64,000 bases of DNA from Brachypodium distachyon (GCF_000005505.3 NC_016134.3:36704150-36768149), one strand, 5' to 3'. Shown: positions 21,001-33,867, numbered from the stretch's first letter. Translations and numbers: made by a program. The notes: a model not told the origin generated them from the letters alone.

Positions 21001-24000
21001 AATTGTACTGAAAGTTTACAAGCATACAAAAACAGTACTAATCCTACTGAAATTTGTACCAAAAACAGTACCAAGAGTGGCCGCAAGCTCAACATTGTGT
21101 GGCTGAAGACAAGTATCCGTCGCACCGAGGAAGGGCAGCCGGAGAGGATGCCGCCGGAACGAGCCACCACGACGAGGGGAGCGAGGGGAGAGCGAGAGCA
21201 GCATGAGTAACCAAAACAGAGGAAGGGCAGCAGTATGCACAATAGGATAGACATCAGTATTGTTTCAGTTTCACTACTACTGTGCTACAGCTGCAGGTGA
21301 ACGTGTAGCTGCAGTAGGCCTCCTACAAATGTGAAAACACATCCATTGAAGTTTCCCCCCAATAACAAAAAGCTTCAGGTCATCTTTTACCTTCTGTACA
21401 CGGACTGATAAAATCCAAAAGGTAAAATGTAAATAACTACCTTCCATTCAACTACCTTTTCTTATCTGGATGATAAAAAGTAATCTAAGACGTGCATCAT
21501 ATGCAAAAAAAAAGAGAGAAGGTGTCAACCACTGCTAGACTTTATCTAGATGATAAAAAGTAAAAAAAAACATAAATCTCATTGTAATATACCTGTTATA
21601 ATATCTAAGTTGGGGCACTCTTGTGTAGGCACCAAAAAATTGCACCACATTCCTGAGCATGTTTCATAAACTCAAATTTTGGATTATCTGCACCAGGAAA
21701 ACATTGAAAGAAATAGGTACAGCATTTTTTTTTAGTTCAAGGCACAATAGATACAACATTGTAGAATGAGCTTTTGCTTACTGCACAGCGTATCAAAATA
21801 TCAGCTTAAGTTAGCAAGAGCAATATATCAGCTGTTCAATGTAAGTGTTCAAAAAGTATAGCTCAATATCAATTGGTGATCAGCAGATGTCAAGACTAAA
21901 GAGTAAATGGAACATCAAAATTCTTTTAAACTAATTCACAAAGACCCTAGGGCTTCCGAAAGTCAAGAAGTGGAACAGGACGTGTGTTCACGCTAATAGT
22001 TCCTGGCCTAGTCATATCTACGGCCCTGTAGTAGAATAAAATATTTGGTATTGCAGGTTATAACCATGGGGATATTTAAATCAGATGAGACCCACCTTCG
22101 GTCATGCTCTCCTTAAAGTAGAAATGGAGCTAGTAGTTAGTGCTCTCCTTAGCATTGGAGCTAGTAGTTTGCTAAGGCCACAAAAAAAATGAACAGAGGG
22201 GAGTGCATTTTTCAAGATGGTCCAAATTGCACTGCAGCAAATAAAATATTAGACAGGAAAACATCTTAGACGAGAAAAGAAGCAAAACAAAGTGGATTCA
22301 GAAGCAGGTGCGTTGATGACCAAACAAGGAAGTCTGAACTTTATATTCGGCAGCACAACTTTCTGATAACACTCATCCATTTCAGATTTAATGTGCAAAA
22401 ACACCAAGTGGAAAAAAAAGGTCTATTCTTGAGCAACATGCTAAAACATATGTTGGATTGTTGCTCATAAAAAAAGAATAAGCTCAGACATTTAATGTGC
22501 AAAAACATCCTGTCATATTCTATAACAGGTAGGCAGAGATTGATCCTGCCCAATATCTATAATATATTACTTTCAGTAGCAGCTATCAATCATATCAAAA
22601 CAGATGGATAGGAGGTAACATACTGAAAAGTGGGATAAAACCTCATGAATGTGGATTCCATTGTTTAAAGAAGAAAGTAGAAAATTACGGAATAAATGTA
22701 ATGGGGCACAACAATTAACTGAACTTGGAAAATAGTTGGCACCCAAACCAAAAAGGCCATGTTCATGTTCTCTAGCATTTCATTTTGAATGAGATCCAAA
22801 GATCTAATACAGGAGCATCAGAGAGAGAGCCTGATCCAACCATCAATGGATCATCAATACTGCTCCTGGACTCCTGGAGTATGTGTCTGGTGGCGGCAAT
22901 GGGCATGGCAGGGCAGGGAATCTTCCACGGCCAGTGCAAGGGGTTGTGAGGTTGTCCATGGTTGATGGAGCGCAGATGGTTGCCAAGCTTGGCAGAGTGT
23001 GCCCGGGGAACTGTGGTTCTCGCGGGTTGTTTCATGGCCAATCGGCCATGACCACCCCCCGCCCCCAAGTCGCCATCCGACCCATTGCCCAAGGCAGAGG
23101 TGCCTCCATCATGCATGGTCCGCCGTCAGATAAGCTGCCTCCCGGGTGATATCCTGGATGAAGGTGATGATCCCTCGAGCACAGCCGAAGGTGGCAGGGA
23201 CTGACGTAGATATAGAAGAGGAAAACAGGCGACTATGTCATTTAAATTAATCAATAGAGGACAGATCATCCTCTTTATTATCTTAACCTTTCTTAAGTCA
23301 TCCAGAGTTTCAGACTCAACAGATTTCGTGATTGGCATGCCTGGCATGTTTTAGCCATCTCTCTCGCTCAGTCATGCTCATAGAACAAAGTCATGAAGAC
23401 GTCTTGTCCCATCATCTCTTATTCTCTCTACTATGCCTTAGGCGTTCTTCTAACAATTTGCCATCTCCTCGTGTAATTTAGCTCTAGGAGGAGACGGCCG
23501 TGGCTGGGAAACAGAAGAGGAGACCAGCCGTGGCCACGTCTGGGAGATAGAGGGGACGGCCGTGGCTTTGATTTCTTGCCCGGTGGGTGCCCGATCGGGT
23601 CTCATCTTCCGACTCCCGCAGTGTTTCGGCGGAGCGATCTTTTTCTCGTCAGATTCAGAATTGTTGCCCGACTCTCGTAACGATCGATCCCACTGGCGAT
23701 GGATTCCCTCGCGGAGTTTCAGTCCAATTCGGTGCGAGTAACAGGCCAGCTGGCTTAGTAGGCCTAATATACATGCAATTTTGGGGGCCCACAAATTTTT
23801 GGAAAGTTTGACAGACGACGGTGAAAGGAACGGTCCATATTTTTTAGATAAAAAGTATAGAAATATAAATTCTGAGGCAGATGGCATACAAATAATTGTC
23901 CAAGGAGAAGTGCTATTCGAGAGGAGGGAAGGGGGTGGAGGGTTTGTAACTTATGTGGACTCGTTTCTCTACACCTAATGCTCCTTGCGGGCTCTTCTTA

Positions 24001-24600
24001 CTAAGGGTGAAATCAGATCGAATTCAGACGGACAATGATCATATCGTATCATATGGGGTGAAAACTGTATTATTAGAAGATGGGCCCTGTTTTTTTTTGA
24101 CTAATAATGAAAACCACTACACATTACAGATAATCTGATTAAAAATGTGGATAATCTGGTATCTTGAGTAGTGATTTTTTTGGGGACGAAGGAGCCACAA
24201 CTCCCGATTCTATTAACCAAATCGCACAGCTCTATCGCGAATAAGATGTCTAGTCCGGCTAGCTAGATAAATTCATCTTACATGTCATATCCCATCAGAT
24301 CAGAACTATATTCGGTCGGAAATTATGTGATATGGTTTCACTCCTATTCTCCTATCTTCTGTTCATATAAAGATGAACAAAGGATAATAGAGCCCAGGAC
24401 TGGTTGCGCACCCCAGGACGGTGCAGCCCGAAGAAATCATAAAGTAGTTAGATTAACGAAATAAAAATATTTTATAAAAAATTCTTCTTTTCACAGCAAA
24501 AACTACCGGCTGCGCCGGCGGTCTCGTGGCGAAACCACCAGCCGTCGTTGGTTCCCACTCCCCCGAGCACCTCATCACTGCGCTCCGCCTCTCGCGCTCC
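21001..24600. other. Gene-poor intergenic DNA
   Basis: No supported gene. The motif TATCT(G/A)GATGATAAAAAGTAA appears twice (about 21463 and 21543). A 30-bp unit with GGAGCTAGTAGTT is duplicated near 22126-22171. GC-richer patches at 22860-23150 and 23460-23720 carry open frames on both strands that look compositional. The final 120 bases are the presumed 5' UTR and promoter of the DUF1350 gene; no clear TATA box is visible. Confidence 0.4.
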
Positions 24601-27600
24601 ATGGCTTCCATGGCTTCGATGGCGGCGGCAACGTCTGCAACTCACCTCCTCTCCTCCCCAGCCGTCGCATCTCCACTGCACGTACCTTGCCGTCACCGTC
24701 GCACAGAGGCAGCAAGGAGCCTCTCCTGCCGCGCGTCGCTTGGCCCCGACGGCCTCCTGTCCGCACTCGCCGCCCCAAGACCGGCACCCGCCCGAGCGAG
24801 GACGTACCTGCGGAAGCAGTCCTGCCTCCTCTTCCCACCCCCGCGCGGCCGCCGCCCGCTCGCCGTCGTCAAGTTCCTCGGCGGCGCCTTCATCGGCGCC
24901 GTCCCCGAGGCCACCTACGGGTAGGTGGAATCCACCAAAAGTCGCAGTAATACACGATTGGTTCGGGCAGTCTTGATTTCTGTTGGGCCGCGTGGTTGCA
25001 GCTACCTGCTGGAGCTCCTGGCGCAGGAGGGCTTCCTCGTGGTGTCCGTGCCATACAACGTCACCTTCGACCACGCGGCGGCCGCGCGGGAGGTCTTCGA
25101 TAGGTTTCACGGCTGCTACGACGCGCTTCTCGCGTCGGGGCTGCCGGAGGCCGGGCTAAGCGCGCTGGACATCGCGGAGCTTCCACTCTACTCGGTCGGG
25201 CACAGGTAGACCTGTCAGTATGCAGTGTCGCACACCACTTGTTCGATGCTTTGCCACTGAGGAAATTTAAAGCGTTGTTTTATTGACGGTATATTCTCCA
25301 ATGAATTGCAGCAATGGTGCATTGCTTCAGCTGTTGGTGGGAAGCTACTTCTCGGAGAAGATACCAAAGGTTCACTTGGTGTTTGGTTTATCGTGGAGGC
25401 TCCACAAATTTATGTTATTTTTAATGATTCAGGGGATTGAGGAGAAAAGTTTGAATTCTTAATTCTGTATATTTTCTTGATAATAGTGATTATTGTTCTG
25501 ATTCTTCCCTTTTATTATTGGATTCTGATCATTCAGGCTAATGCCATTGTCTCATTCAACAATAGACCCGCTTCGGAAGCTGTTCCTTACTTTGAGCAGG
25601 TATTTGATCTACGTTCTAGCACATTGCATTGTAGTTACCTTATTGGGAATGGGACTAGCTATTCTCTTCCATGCCTTATTGTAACTAACTGAAATATGGG
25701 GCTGAAGTGAAGTATATCCCAATTTAGCACAATTTAACAGGGAAACTAAAAAAGAGTCTTGGTCATTTAGCACATATTTTCAGACCGGGTGTTTGATTTA
25801 TTGGTAATTTTTATACTGAAGTATGACAATCCGATGCATTTGTCTATTTGCTTTTGCATTGTAGTTACCTTATGTTTGAATGGAAGTAGCTATTCTCTTC
25901 CACGGCTTATTGTAACTAACTGAAATATGGGGCGGAAGTTAAATATATCCCAATTTAGCACAATTTAAGAGGGGAAAAAAATGTCTTGGTCATTTAGCAC
26001 ATGTTTTCAGACTGAGCATTTGATTTGTTGGTAATTTTTATACTGAAGTATGACAATCCGATGCATTTGTCTATTTGCTTGCTTTTGCATAGGCTTACAA
26101 GAAAAAAGTTGTTATATTTTACATTTTACAACTTGGTCAAATTACCAGCTGATGTCCTGTGCTTTGTACATTCGGACCTATGCACAAATATGTAGCTAAA
26201 CTCTTGAAGTTACTTACGGCTTGTCCTATTTGTGCAAAGTAGTTGATTTTAAGTTCAGTAACTTAAAATCAACTACTTTGCACAAATATGTAGCTTAGCT
26301 CTCGGAGTTAGCTTAAGGCTTGTCCCATTTGAGACATAGGTCAAGACATATCTGGGCCAAAAAAAGGTTAATGAGATAATTTGGTAGAGAGGTTCAAGTC
26401 TTCTTGTTAGTACCTGTACAAAAATTAAAACAGGGTTTTGACTATTGGTAACTGTCTTTGTATGAATAAGCGCCTAGCAGTTGCCACTATGTCTATAAAT
26501 TGATCCATTGCATTGAACTATTCTACTCCCTCCGTCCCATATTAAGTGACTCAAATTTGCCCAAATATGAATGTATATATACCCAAAAGCGTCTAGATAC
26601 ATGTAATATTTTGTCACTTAATATGGGACGGAGGGAGTAGCAAAGGTGGTGCCGAGGTGGGACACTGAGTCTGGTCAACACAAATATTTTTCTGCAGAAC
26701 AACTTGAAGTAATGCGTTTTTAGTAACTTGTTTTCTTAGTCTTTCGAGGTAATTATAAGGTCATAATGCAGATTCAAATATCTTTAAAAAAACTCAGATT
26801 CAATACACATCCAAAAGTTTGACCTGCCTGCATTGCCATTTTAGAATTTTGGAATCGAGCGGTTTTTGCTCATTATGGTTCAGATCAGGCATTTGTGAAT
26901 TGACTCACAGTTGATGCTGAAGTGTGTTTGGAAACAATTTACATTCTTATAGGCCTATAAGCCCCACCACAGCTGGCCTTTATTTGAACTGTGTGCATGT
27001 AATACAATACCTGCAATTCCTTCCAAACCCACTCAATCCTTTCACATGACTAATTTTTGTCGTGCAAAACACACGTGTTCCTGTCATTGCACTACAGCCA
27101 CTGTTGGCTTGTGTTTGGTTGGGCACCGAGGTTTTCTGTTGAGGGGATGAGCTGAGTTCTTTGCAGTTTGTGTCTTAACACAGCTTGCTGCTCCATGCTT
27201 TGAAGTACAGAGCGTGAAAAGCTAAGAAAAACAGTATTAATTATTATGTTTCAGATATGAGACTAGAACATTCTGCCAGAACATATTTAACACTTGTAAA
27301 GTTGCTATCAATTAAAGCAAACACTGTGCACACAATGTTGCTCCCACCCAATATGTTCGAGTCTCACGTGTACCTTAATTTCTATGGGAGATGCAGTAAG
27401 TCCCCCTCACGTAAAAAAACTGGGTCTTATAAGTATTAGAATATTAGCACGTCATCTTAGGGACATGTGCAATGCTGCTTGATGATTCATTTTCGACATA
27501 GAAACTTATGTTAAGAACTGGTCTTGGTGCTGAGTCTGCTGAAAACGTTATCTATTACTATATATTAAATTGGAGTTGGTGGTGATTGCCGCGGGCGCCG

Positions 27601-30341
27601 TACGTCAACTTCATTAAATTTACATGAGTATGCCACCGCGCCCCCTCCCTTCGTGTAAAAAAAACCTCTCTCTTGTCTTCTTGACCAGCGCTCGCCGCCT
27701 CCTCCGACTGCTGCTTCTCCTCCCTCCGCCGCAAGCCTCGCGTCTTGTTCTGCACGCCGCAGCCGCCCTCCTCCTCTGCGAGCGCCGTCTCCGCCGGCAA
27801 AGATCTATGGACGGCCCGTCGCCGCCGCGCTCCTCCCCTACGCACGCCGTCATGGAGACTGGATGCGCCGCCGCCGCCATGGATAATAAACGGTCTGAGA
27901 GAGAGTCGATGAGCCAGTCCATCGGGGAAGATGAGGTGGACGAACCGTGGAGATGAGAGAGAGGCGACGTGTCTCTGAAGTCGCTCGCGCACGCGAAAGT
28001 CAACCATGGCCGCCGAGGCAGCAACAGCAGAAGAGGCGCCGCATGAAGCGGCGGCGGCCCTCGCGAGCTCGCTGCAGCCGCACATGGCCTTGGCCTTCTT
28101 TGCGTTGGCTGCGTGCACCGTGGCGAGATCGGCAGAATCGGAGCGTCGCCCCTCTTCCATGACCATGCCCCATTCCCTCTTCCCCGACCACGGTGTGCCC
28201 CAATTGCCCTGTCTCTAGAGGCGAAGCACCTCAGCTAACGAGGCGCAGTCCGGCGAGATCCAGGCAGAGACAAGGAGATGTGGGGTCAGTGAGGACAGAA
28301 CGATCCACTGCCTTGTGCTTCACCTCTCGTGAGCTCCTCATTCAGATTCATTCCTTGATTCAACAAATCAATGAACTCAGCCTCTATTAGGACATAGGGC
28401 GATGGAGATTTTTTTTCCTTTTTTCTGAGATTCTGTTTTGGTTGTTTGTTCTTTCCAGATATTTGTTCTTGCATTTTTCTATGACAGATCTTGTTACTTT
28501 CCGTTCATGGTTCAGATGTTTCTTCCAAATGCTCATGTTTCTGATCTTGTTTCATTTAGTTCTTGCAATTAGTTCATGGTCAGGGAAGACAAAGAGGAAA
28601 GGGAGATTACAATTACAATATTATAAAACCATAAGAGGAGGAATAGCAGGAAGAGATTTGGCCAATCTGAGTCAGCCCAACCTGATTTGATTTCCCAATC
28701 AATAAGTATCTTTTGCATCTATTGTACGAGGCCACACCTTGTGTATTTATATACATGTACTCACATCCTTCAGATTTTTAGTGTGTTAGATTTATATGCT
28801 TTAGGCCAGGAAGATTAGAATCCTTAGATAGTGTATATAAGTGACGACCATCTTGTGTTTGGGCCGGCATTTCCACTAGTATTCTTAGTTTGTTGCCTTG
28901 TGCTCTCTTCTGTTTGTTGTTGTTTGATTATTCACTCCTTGATAGCATTTTTTTTAATGCAGATAGGCCCACTCTTTAGTCAACTAATGCCTATGATGGA
29001 GGTGTCACCTGTATATTCTGTGGCAAGAGATGCATCAGGTTTCACAACATTTGCGAGCTATATTACTTAAGTTTCACGAAAAAAAACTGTGGTTTGCCAC
29101 TAACCCTCCATGTCAATCAAACGATGTAAAATAACAAGCTCACTGAGCTTGATGATAAACTAATTGTTAACTAGTCTTTTGTAGCTTCTAAAGTTCCAGT
29201 TCTTCATGTTATTGCAGTTTTGTTGCTATGCTTCGAGATTTTCTGTTATTTCCCTGACATGTTAGAAACATGTAGTGTCAAAATCATTTGATTGCTGGAA
29301 GGATTAGAACAATATATAAGAGCATGCTAATTGTCATGAACTGTTTTCATAGTAAGATGTGTTGTCATAACTTTGTAGGAGATGCATGGAAGGCCTTATT
29401 TGATTTAGCTGGAGGTCTGATACGGGAGTACGACCAAGAAGCTATGGTATCCATGACCAAATTTGTTGATCAGTTACCATCGGTGATGAATCAGGTACTA
29501 TATGAACCTTTATTTCGCTACCCAAACGTGCTTCTACGACATGTTTCATACATATATACCTCTTTAATCGTGAACGTATATATGTTTCCTATGTAATTTA
29601 CAGGTTACAGAAGGTGTGTCTGAATTCAAACCAACACCACCTGAGAACCGTGAATTCTGCAAGAACTCCTACAGTGTACCAAATACATTATTGGTAGTGT
29701 TGAAAAACTTGCACTTAGCCAAACTCTTCTGTTCTAATTTTGTATTTATTAATGTTCCATTTATATACTGCAGGTGAAATTTAGCATTGATGGTATTGAC
29801 GATACAGATATAATCGAGGACATCTTGAGACCCCGGGTAGACTCAATTGGTGGACAAATAAAAAAGGTCATACTGTCGGGAACACATCTAACTCCATGTA
29901 TACAGGTACTGATGGTCATATCTCATATTCTTCATCTGCAAATTTCATGATGGTGCAGAATGCGGTCATATAGAACTCTGTAATATCTGCATGAGGCTCA
30001 TGTTGTTAGGGGCCATTCACCAACTATAGTTCCTACATGGTGCTATCGCTAGAACACAAGAAGATATTTGTAGATGAACGGGGAATATAACCATTTGGTA
30101 TTCTCGGATCACTGGGATGTAAAAGACAACTTGCCCTTTTCTATGTAATACCATTTATGTACATGTCATTATTGTTTATGTCTGCCGGACACTAATTATA
30201 GCTATACTACAGGATGTGAAATGGCAGGTCGGTTCAGAATACACTCCAGCGGATGCTCTTGCCCAGGGTTTAAAATCATTAGCCCTCAATGAGACTAGAG
30301 TCCTCTCAAGAACTATCTCTGATTGGTTGAGATCCCTTTAG
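24601..30341 (+). CDS. DUF1350 alpha/beta-hydrolase-fold protein, putative plastid, nine exons, 395 aa
   Basis: Exons: 24601-24920, 25002-25205, 25312-25369, 25537-25599, 28963-29038, 29379-29494, 29604-29693, 29774-29905, 30213-30341. All introns are GT-AG and the 1188-nt CDS closes at TAG. Residues 1-80 are Ala/Ser/Arg-rich and typical of a transit peptide. The DUF1350 body begins at VKFLGGAFIGAVPEATYGYL and includes a nucleophile elbow GHSNGALLQLL at 173-177. The Ser175 codon is split by intron 2 (AG|C). Later conserved pieces are IVSFNNRPASEAVPYFEQ, NSYSVPNTLLVKF and LSGTHLTPC, the last a plausible catalytic-His region. Members occur in cyanobacteria and plastids, and their substrate is unknown to me. 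The start is the first ATG of MASMASM; the frame is open upstream but offers only a GTG. Intron 4 (3363 bp) is packed with repeats and a Helitron. Confidence 0.93.
25624..26090. repeat. Tandem duplication, about 230-bp unit, in intron 4 of the DUF1350 gene
   Basis: Two head-to-tail copies start TTGCATTGTAGTTACCTTAT at 25624 and 25854. Both contain TCCCAATTTAGCACAATTTA and TTGGTAATTTTTATACTGAA, and end CCGATGCATTTGTCTATTTG. Copy one begins immediately downstream of exon 4, so the duplication is purely intronic. The copies differ by scattered substitutions and small indels, so it is not very recent. Confidence 0.9.
26227..26288. repeat. Perfect palindrome, 29-bp arms with 4-nt loop
   Basis: The left arm starts TATTTGTGCAAAGTAGTTGA and ends TTTTAAGTT; the loop is CAGT; the right arm is the exact complement, ending CTTTGCACAAATA. 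Outside the palindrome the flanks are direct, not inverted, repeats: ACAAATATGTAGCTAAACTC and ACAAATATGTAGCTTAGCTC, each followed by a GGCTTGTCC(T/C)ATTT block. It lies in intron 4 of the DUF1350 gene and would form a stable hairpin in the pre-mRNA. Confidence 0.9.
26526..26637. mobile_element. Stowaway MITE (Tc1/Mariner type)
   Basis: The 112-bp element has near-perfect inverted ends, CTCCCTCCGTCCCATATTAA and TTAATATGGGACGGAGGGAG, and is flanked on both sides by TA. This is diagnostic of Stowaway. It lies in intron 4 of the DUF1350 gene. Confidence 0.92.
27551..28879 (+). mobile_element. Non-autonomous Helitron, 1329 bp, in intron 4 of the DUF1350 gene
   Basis: The 5' end TCTATTACTATATATTAAA follows an A (27550). 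The 3' end is GGGCCGGCATTTCCACTAG followed by T (28880). This A|TC...CTAG|T arrangement without target duplication is typical of grass Helitrons. The interior is GC-rich from about 27640 to 28200, with long low-complexity open frames on both strands, and AT-rich afterwards. I recognise no Rep/helicase sequence and no captured exon, though the GC-rich cargo could be a captured gene 5' end. The insertion sits between exons 4 and 5 and must be spliced out. Confidence 0.72.
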
Positions 30342-32056
30342 AACTCTAATTACTATCTGTCTATTGAAGTTCAGAATGCTGCTTCCGAAGGTATGCAATA
30401 CTACTGTATCTTGAATTCATAATAGTCAATTCGCAACCATTCAACGGACTTCTATACCTTTGCATAGCTCTGTGGTGTAAAAACTGGGGACCATTGCTTG
30501 CTTACTCATGCAGTTACTACATTGGACATCATTTTACACACATCGGAGATAGAGCTGCAGAAATATCTGTAGAAACTGTAATACTATCTAGTCTTCATTC
30601 AGTTAACGTTGGCTCATGCATCAGAAACATTTTACCGGTTCTCACTTCCAGGATGCAATTGACTGTGCTGTGGGGGTCGCCATTGCAAGGAGACATTGGA
30701 ATAAGTACCTATAGCACCTAAGGGTGATGCATTTGGACCGAGTTGGGTTGGTCATGCATGCTCACCGACATGCCCAACTACTATCTGATCAAGATTGGGG
30801 AGTTGGCCAAAGTGTTTGGACTCTAGTCAGGCTATACCATGCATTTAACCAAAAATCTAACAGAACAATTGATCCAATCTCAAGTATGGCACCACCGGGG
30901 CTGAGTTGGCGGTATGTACCTTGCAGCAGGCAGACAACCCTGTCAATGCACGGCCTTCAGCTGGCTGGCATTGTACGTGTGTAATACAACGATATACGGC
31001 ATATGCAGATTGTCATGTTATAATTTCTGTATAGCTCAAACACTTGGTACAGTTTTGTATACTTCGTTGAATGTCAAGGATGCTTGTAAGTTGTAATGCG
31101 CAATTCTGCAGTAAGCCTAGCTGGCCCAAATTTAGCGGCACTGATGAAAATTTGTATGAATTGCTAAAAGCTCGGGTAGCCGGATACCATCTGGGACCAG
31201 ATCTCTTGCGCGAGATGACAAACTATGCTCCACTGTCAGACCAAAGCTTGGACGCACTGATTAGACGGGGCACCCATACCATCTGACAACTGCCGCGCCC
31301 GCACGGAGATCCCAGGCCGATCTTTCACCGGCGGCCGCTAGCGGTTTTCGGGACGTGCGCCGAAAGTGGAATCGAATGATCAGCGAACGTTGGATCCAGG
31401 ATCATAGGGCATGGGGTATCTCTGCAAGACAAACCCGTGCGTGAGGATGGATCCAGGATCGATCAGTTTCCTGCTCTCCGGCGGCCTGTCTGGTTCTCCT
31501 CGGTGTCCGGCCGGAAAATGTATTTTTTGCCTTGTGATTTTTTTTCTTTCTAGAATGTTTTTGCCTTGTGATCTTCTGCCCTGCATGGACGCCCTTTTGT
31601 GAAGGACGAGTCTAATTGTACTAGTTCTCAGTTCCCATTTTTGAGATATCATGGTTGAGTCTTCAGAGTTGATTGCCTGGATCACAGCATGGTTGTGTGA
31701 TAACCAGGCATGAATTAACCTGCAGCTAATGAAGCAAATTTGTAGCAAGGAGGATAGCTTACGCTTCTGCATGAGCGACATGACAACATCGTTGGCAGTA
31801 GTGGTAGAAGCCTGAAGCCCGAAGCCTGAATTTTATTGAGGTTGAGAAATTGGCCAGATTGACTTCTATGGGACCCCCGAGACCTGTAGCATGAGAGGGA
31901 GAGTAAGAAGAATCTGTGTAGCAGATCACATCAGGACGGTTGTGTGCTCCGTTCGGCATGGAACCGTCAGGAGAATCTGCATACAAAGCTTGAATATGAG
32001 AGATGCAAGGTGCTTTAGTTATGTGCAGAATAGAGTTATCCCCTAAACATCAACTC
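30342..32056 (+). other. 3' flank of the DUF1350 gene and intergenic DNA
   Basis: The first part is probably 3' UTR. Short frames such as 31071-31286 (containing HLGPDLLREMTNYAPLSDQS) are not recognisable. A GGATCCAGGATC word occurs twice (about 31391 and 31448). No RNA gene or complete mobile element is visible. Confidence 0.4.
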
Positions 32057-32358
32057 GTTTGGCACCCATTATTTGAGCCTAGAATTCTGTAATGCATTTT
32101 GGATTCCAGAAACCAACTTGTTTGCCTAGCGCGGAATTGGATATAAGAATTCAATCTGAAATTTCATTAAATCACACTATAACTAACCACAATTCGCTCT
32201 AAAAACCATCATTTCTCTTTATTGTCTCTCTACAAATTCATGTGACAGACAAACATGATTTTTTATCCGGAATTCAAATTAAACCAAATAAAATCCTATT
32301 AAAATATTCATTTCATTTTATTTCGACAAAATGAAATGAAATGGGTGATACAAAATGA
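32057..32358. mobile_element. MITE of about 300 bp, uninterrupted copy
   Basis: It begins GTTTGGCACCCATTATTTGA and ends near GGGTGATACAAAATG. It is a close relative, in opposite orientation, of the interrupted copy at 62649-63792. Shared words include GAAACCAACTTGTTTG, TACAAATTCATGTG (TACAAATTCATATG in the other copy), GACAAACATGATTTTT and ATAAAATCCTAT. The superfamily is unknown; the GTTTGGCA end style is common in grass MITEs. Confidence 0.7.
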
Positions 32359-32849
32359 GCTAACTCTATTTAGAAATGAAATGAAATGAAATGGTTTTTG
32401 GCTTTTTAAATATGCCAAAATTGGATGTTCCACATGTGCCACCAGCATTTCCGTGGCAAATGCCAGATCGACCGACAAAGCGATAACCCAATTTTTTTAA
32501 TGAAAAAACATAGCAAAGTTATACAGCAGAAACCTCTTATGGAGCTCAGGCCCCATTGAACCTGAATTTTTATTATTATTTAGAAACCATATTTAGAAGT
32601 TTCTGAAAAAAAATGCATACACTTGCATGAATTTGCAATAGGCACTTAAATCCATCTCTCTCTTTTTTGCGTAGCTTACATGTTAAATTATGCTTAAAGA
32701 AATTTTACGCATATGTATTATATACATCCATATGTACATTTAGAGGTCAGATCTGGTAAGACCAGTGATGAATCACTTAATGCACAATTAAACCTATATG
32801 CGCATTTTCAAACTTAGCACGCACTATTAACACATTTCACATGCTTTTA

Positions 32850-33093
32850 GAGCATCTTCAAGAGCTTTCCCAAATCTCATCTCTCAAATCCCTATAGGTG
32901 CTTTCCTATCCCAAATTCTCTCCCCGAATTTTCTATTCTCTCCGCTAGATTTTCCAAATATCATCCCCGAAACCAATTTGAGGGACGGCTGGAGTTGGGA
33001 AACCAGATAGGGCTTCTGCTGAAGAGCATTTTTGGGCCAAATTCTTTATATTTAGCTATTGGACACCGGATAAGGTTTCTCTTGGAGATGCTC
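32850..33093. mobile_element. Tourist-like (PIF/Harbinger) MITE
   Basis: The 244-bp element has 15-bp inverted ends, GAGCATCTTCAAGAG and CTCTTGGAGATGCTC (one mismatch), and is flanked by TTA on both sides (32847-32849 and 33094-33096). A 3-bp TWA duplication is typical of PIF/Harbinger elements. 33094-33867 holds no recognisable feature. Confidence 0.85.
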
Positions 33094-33867
33094 TTATGCT
33101 TCTCCAATACTCTGTCCGAAACTTCTAAAAAAAATTTTTTGACGAAAAAAGCTTCTAAAATATCAAACATCTCCTCCCACTGTACATATGTTTCTTTCGG
33201 AGCAACAATTAGGCGAAGGAAATAGAAGATGTCAAGTGCCTTGCCCATGTATCCATGCGTCCACGTGCAGAGAAGTCCGGAGGGAGAAACCCTCGGGCTG
33301 ATTAATTTGTCTACAGTACAGCATACTAGAGTACAGTACTCTTTGGCAACTCGGCACTCAAGAGCAACTTAAACATGCATATATTGACTACTGTGTGCAC
33401 GCTAGTATGACATATTTTGAAGTTAAATGCATCACGCATGACGATCGACAGCTCGGCGCGCATGCATGTTCCTCTGTCGATCGGAGGCAATCCAAGAGAT
33501 ACCAACCAATGCTCCCTACTCGTGAACCATGATATTTAATCACATTTGACTGAGAGTATTGTTTCCTATTTTGCTTAACTAATTTATATATAAACTCTGG
33601 GGAAGGGCAAAAACGTGACATGTGTGTCGTGAAACCGCTTTAGCCATAATCTGTTAAACATGTACAGTTTTTCCTGTACTTAATGAATTGCAGTGAATCG
33701 TGCTTGGCCGTAAAAAAAACCGCTTCAGCAAGTAAATGGACCATTTGTGTTCAGTTTCGACATCTGAAAGGCTAAAAGCATAAGAAAAAGTTGAGAGATG
33801 TTTTGCGTACTTTCGAAAAACTGAGGGACGGGATTTTTTTTCTTAGTTTTTTCTATAGAATTATAAA

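Noticed and set aside
24526..24600. N-terminal extension of the DUF1350 protein
   Set aside because: The upstream frame begins with GTG; the first ATG is 24601 and gives a better transit peptide.
27558..28218. Long open frames in the Helitron cargo
   Set aside because: Low complexity, on both strands, no recognisable protein; treated as cargo, not genes.
31071..31286. Small gene after the DUF1350 locus
   Set aside because: No recognisable family, no promoter or splice support.
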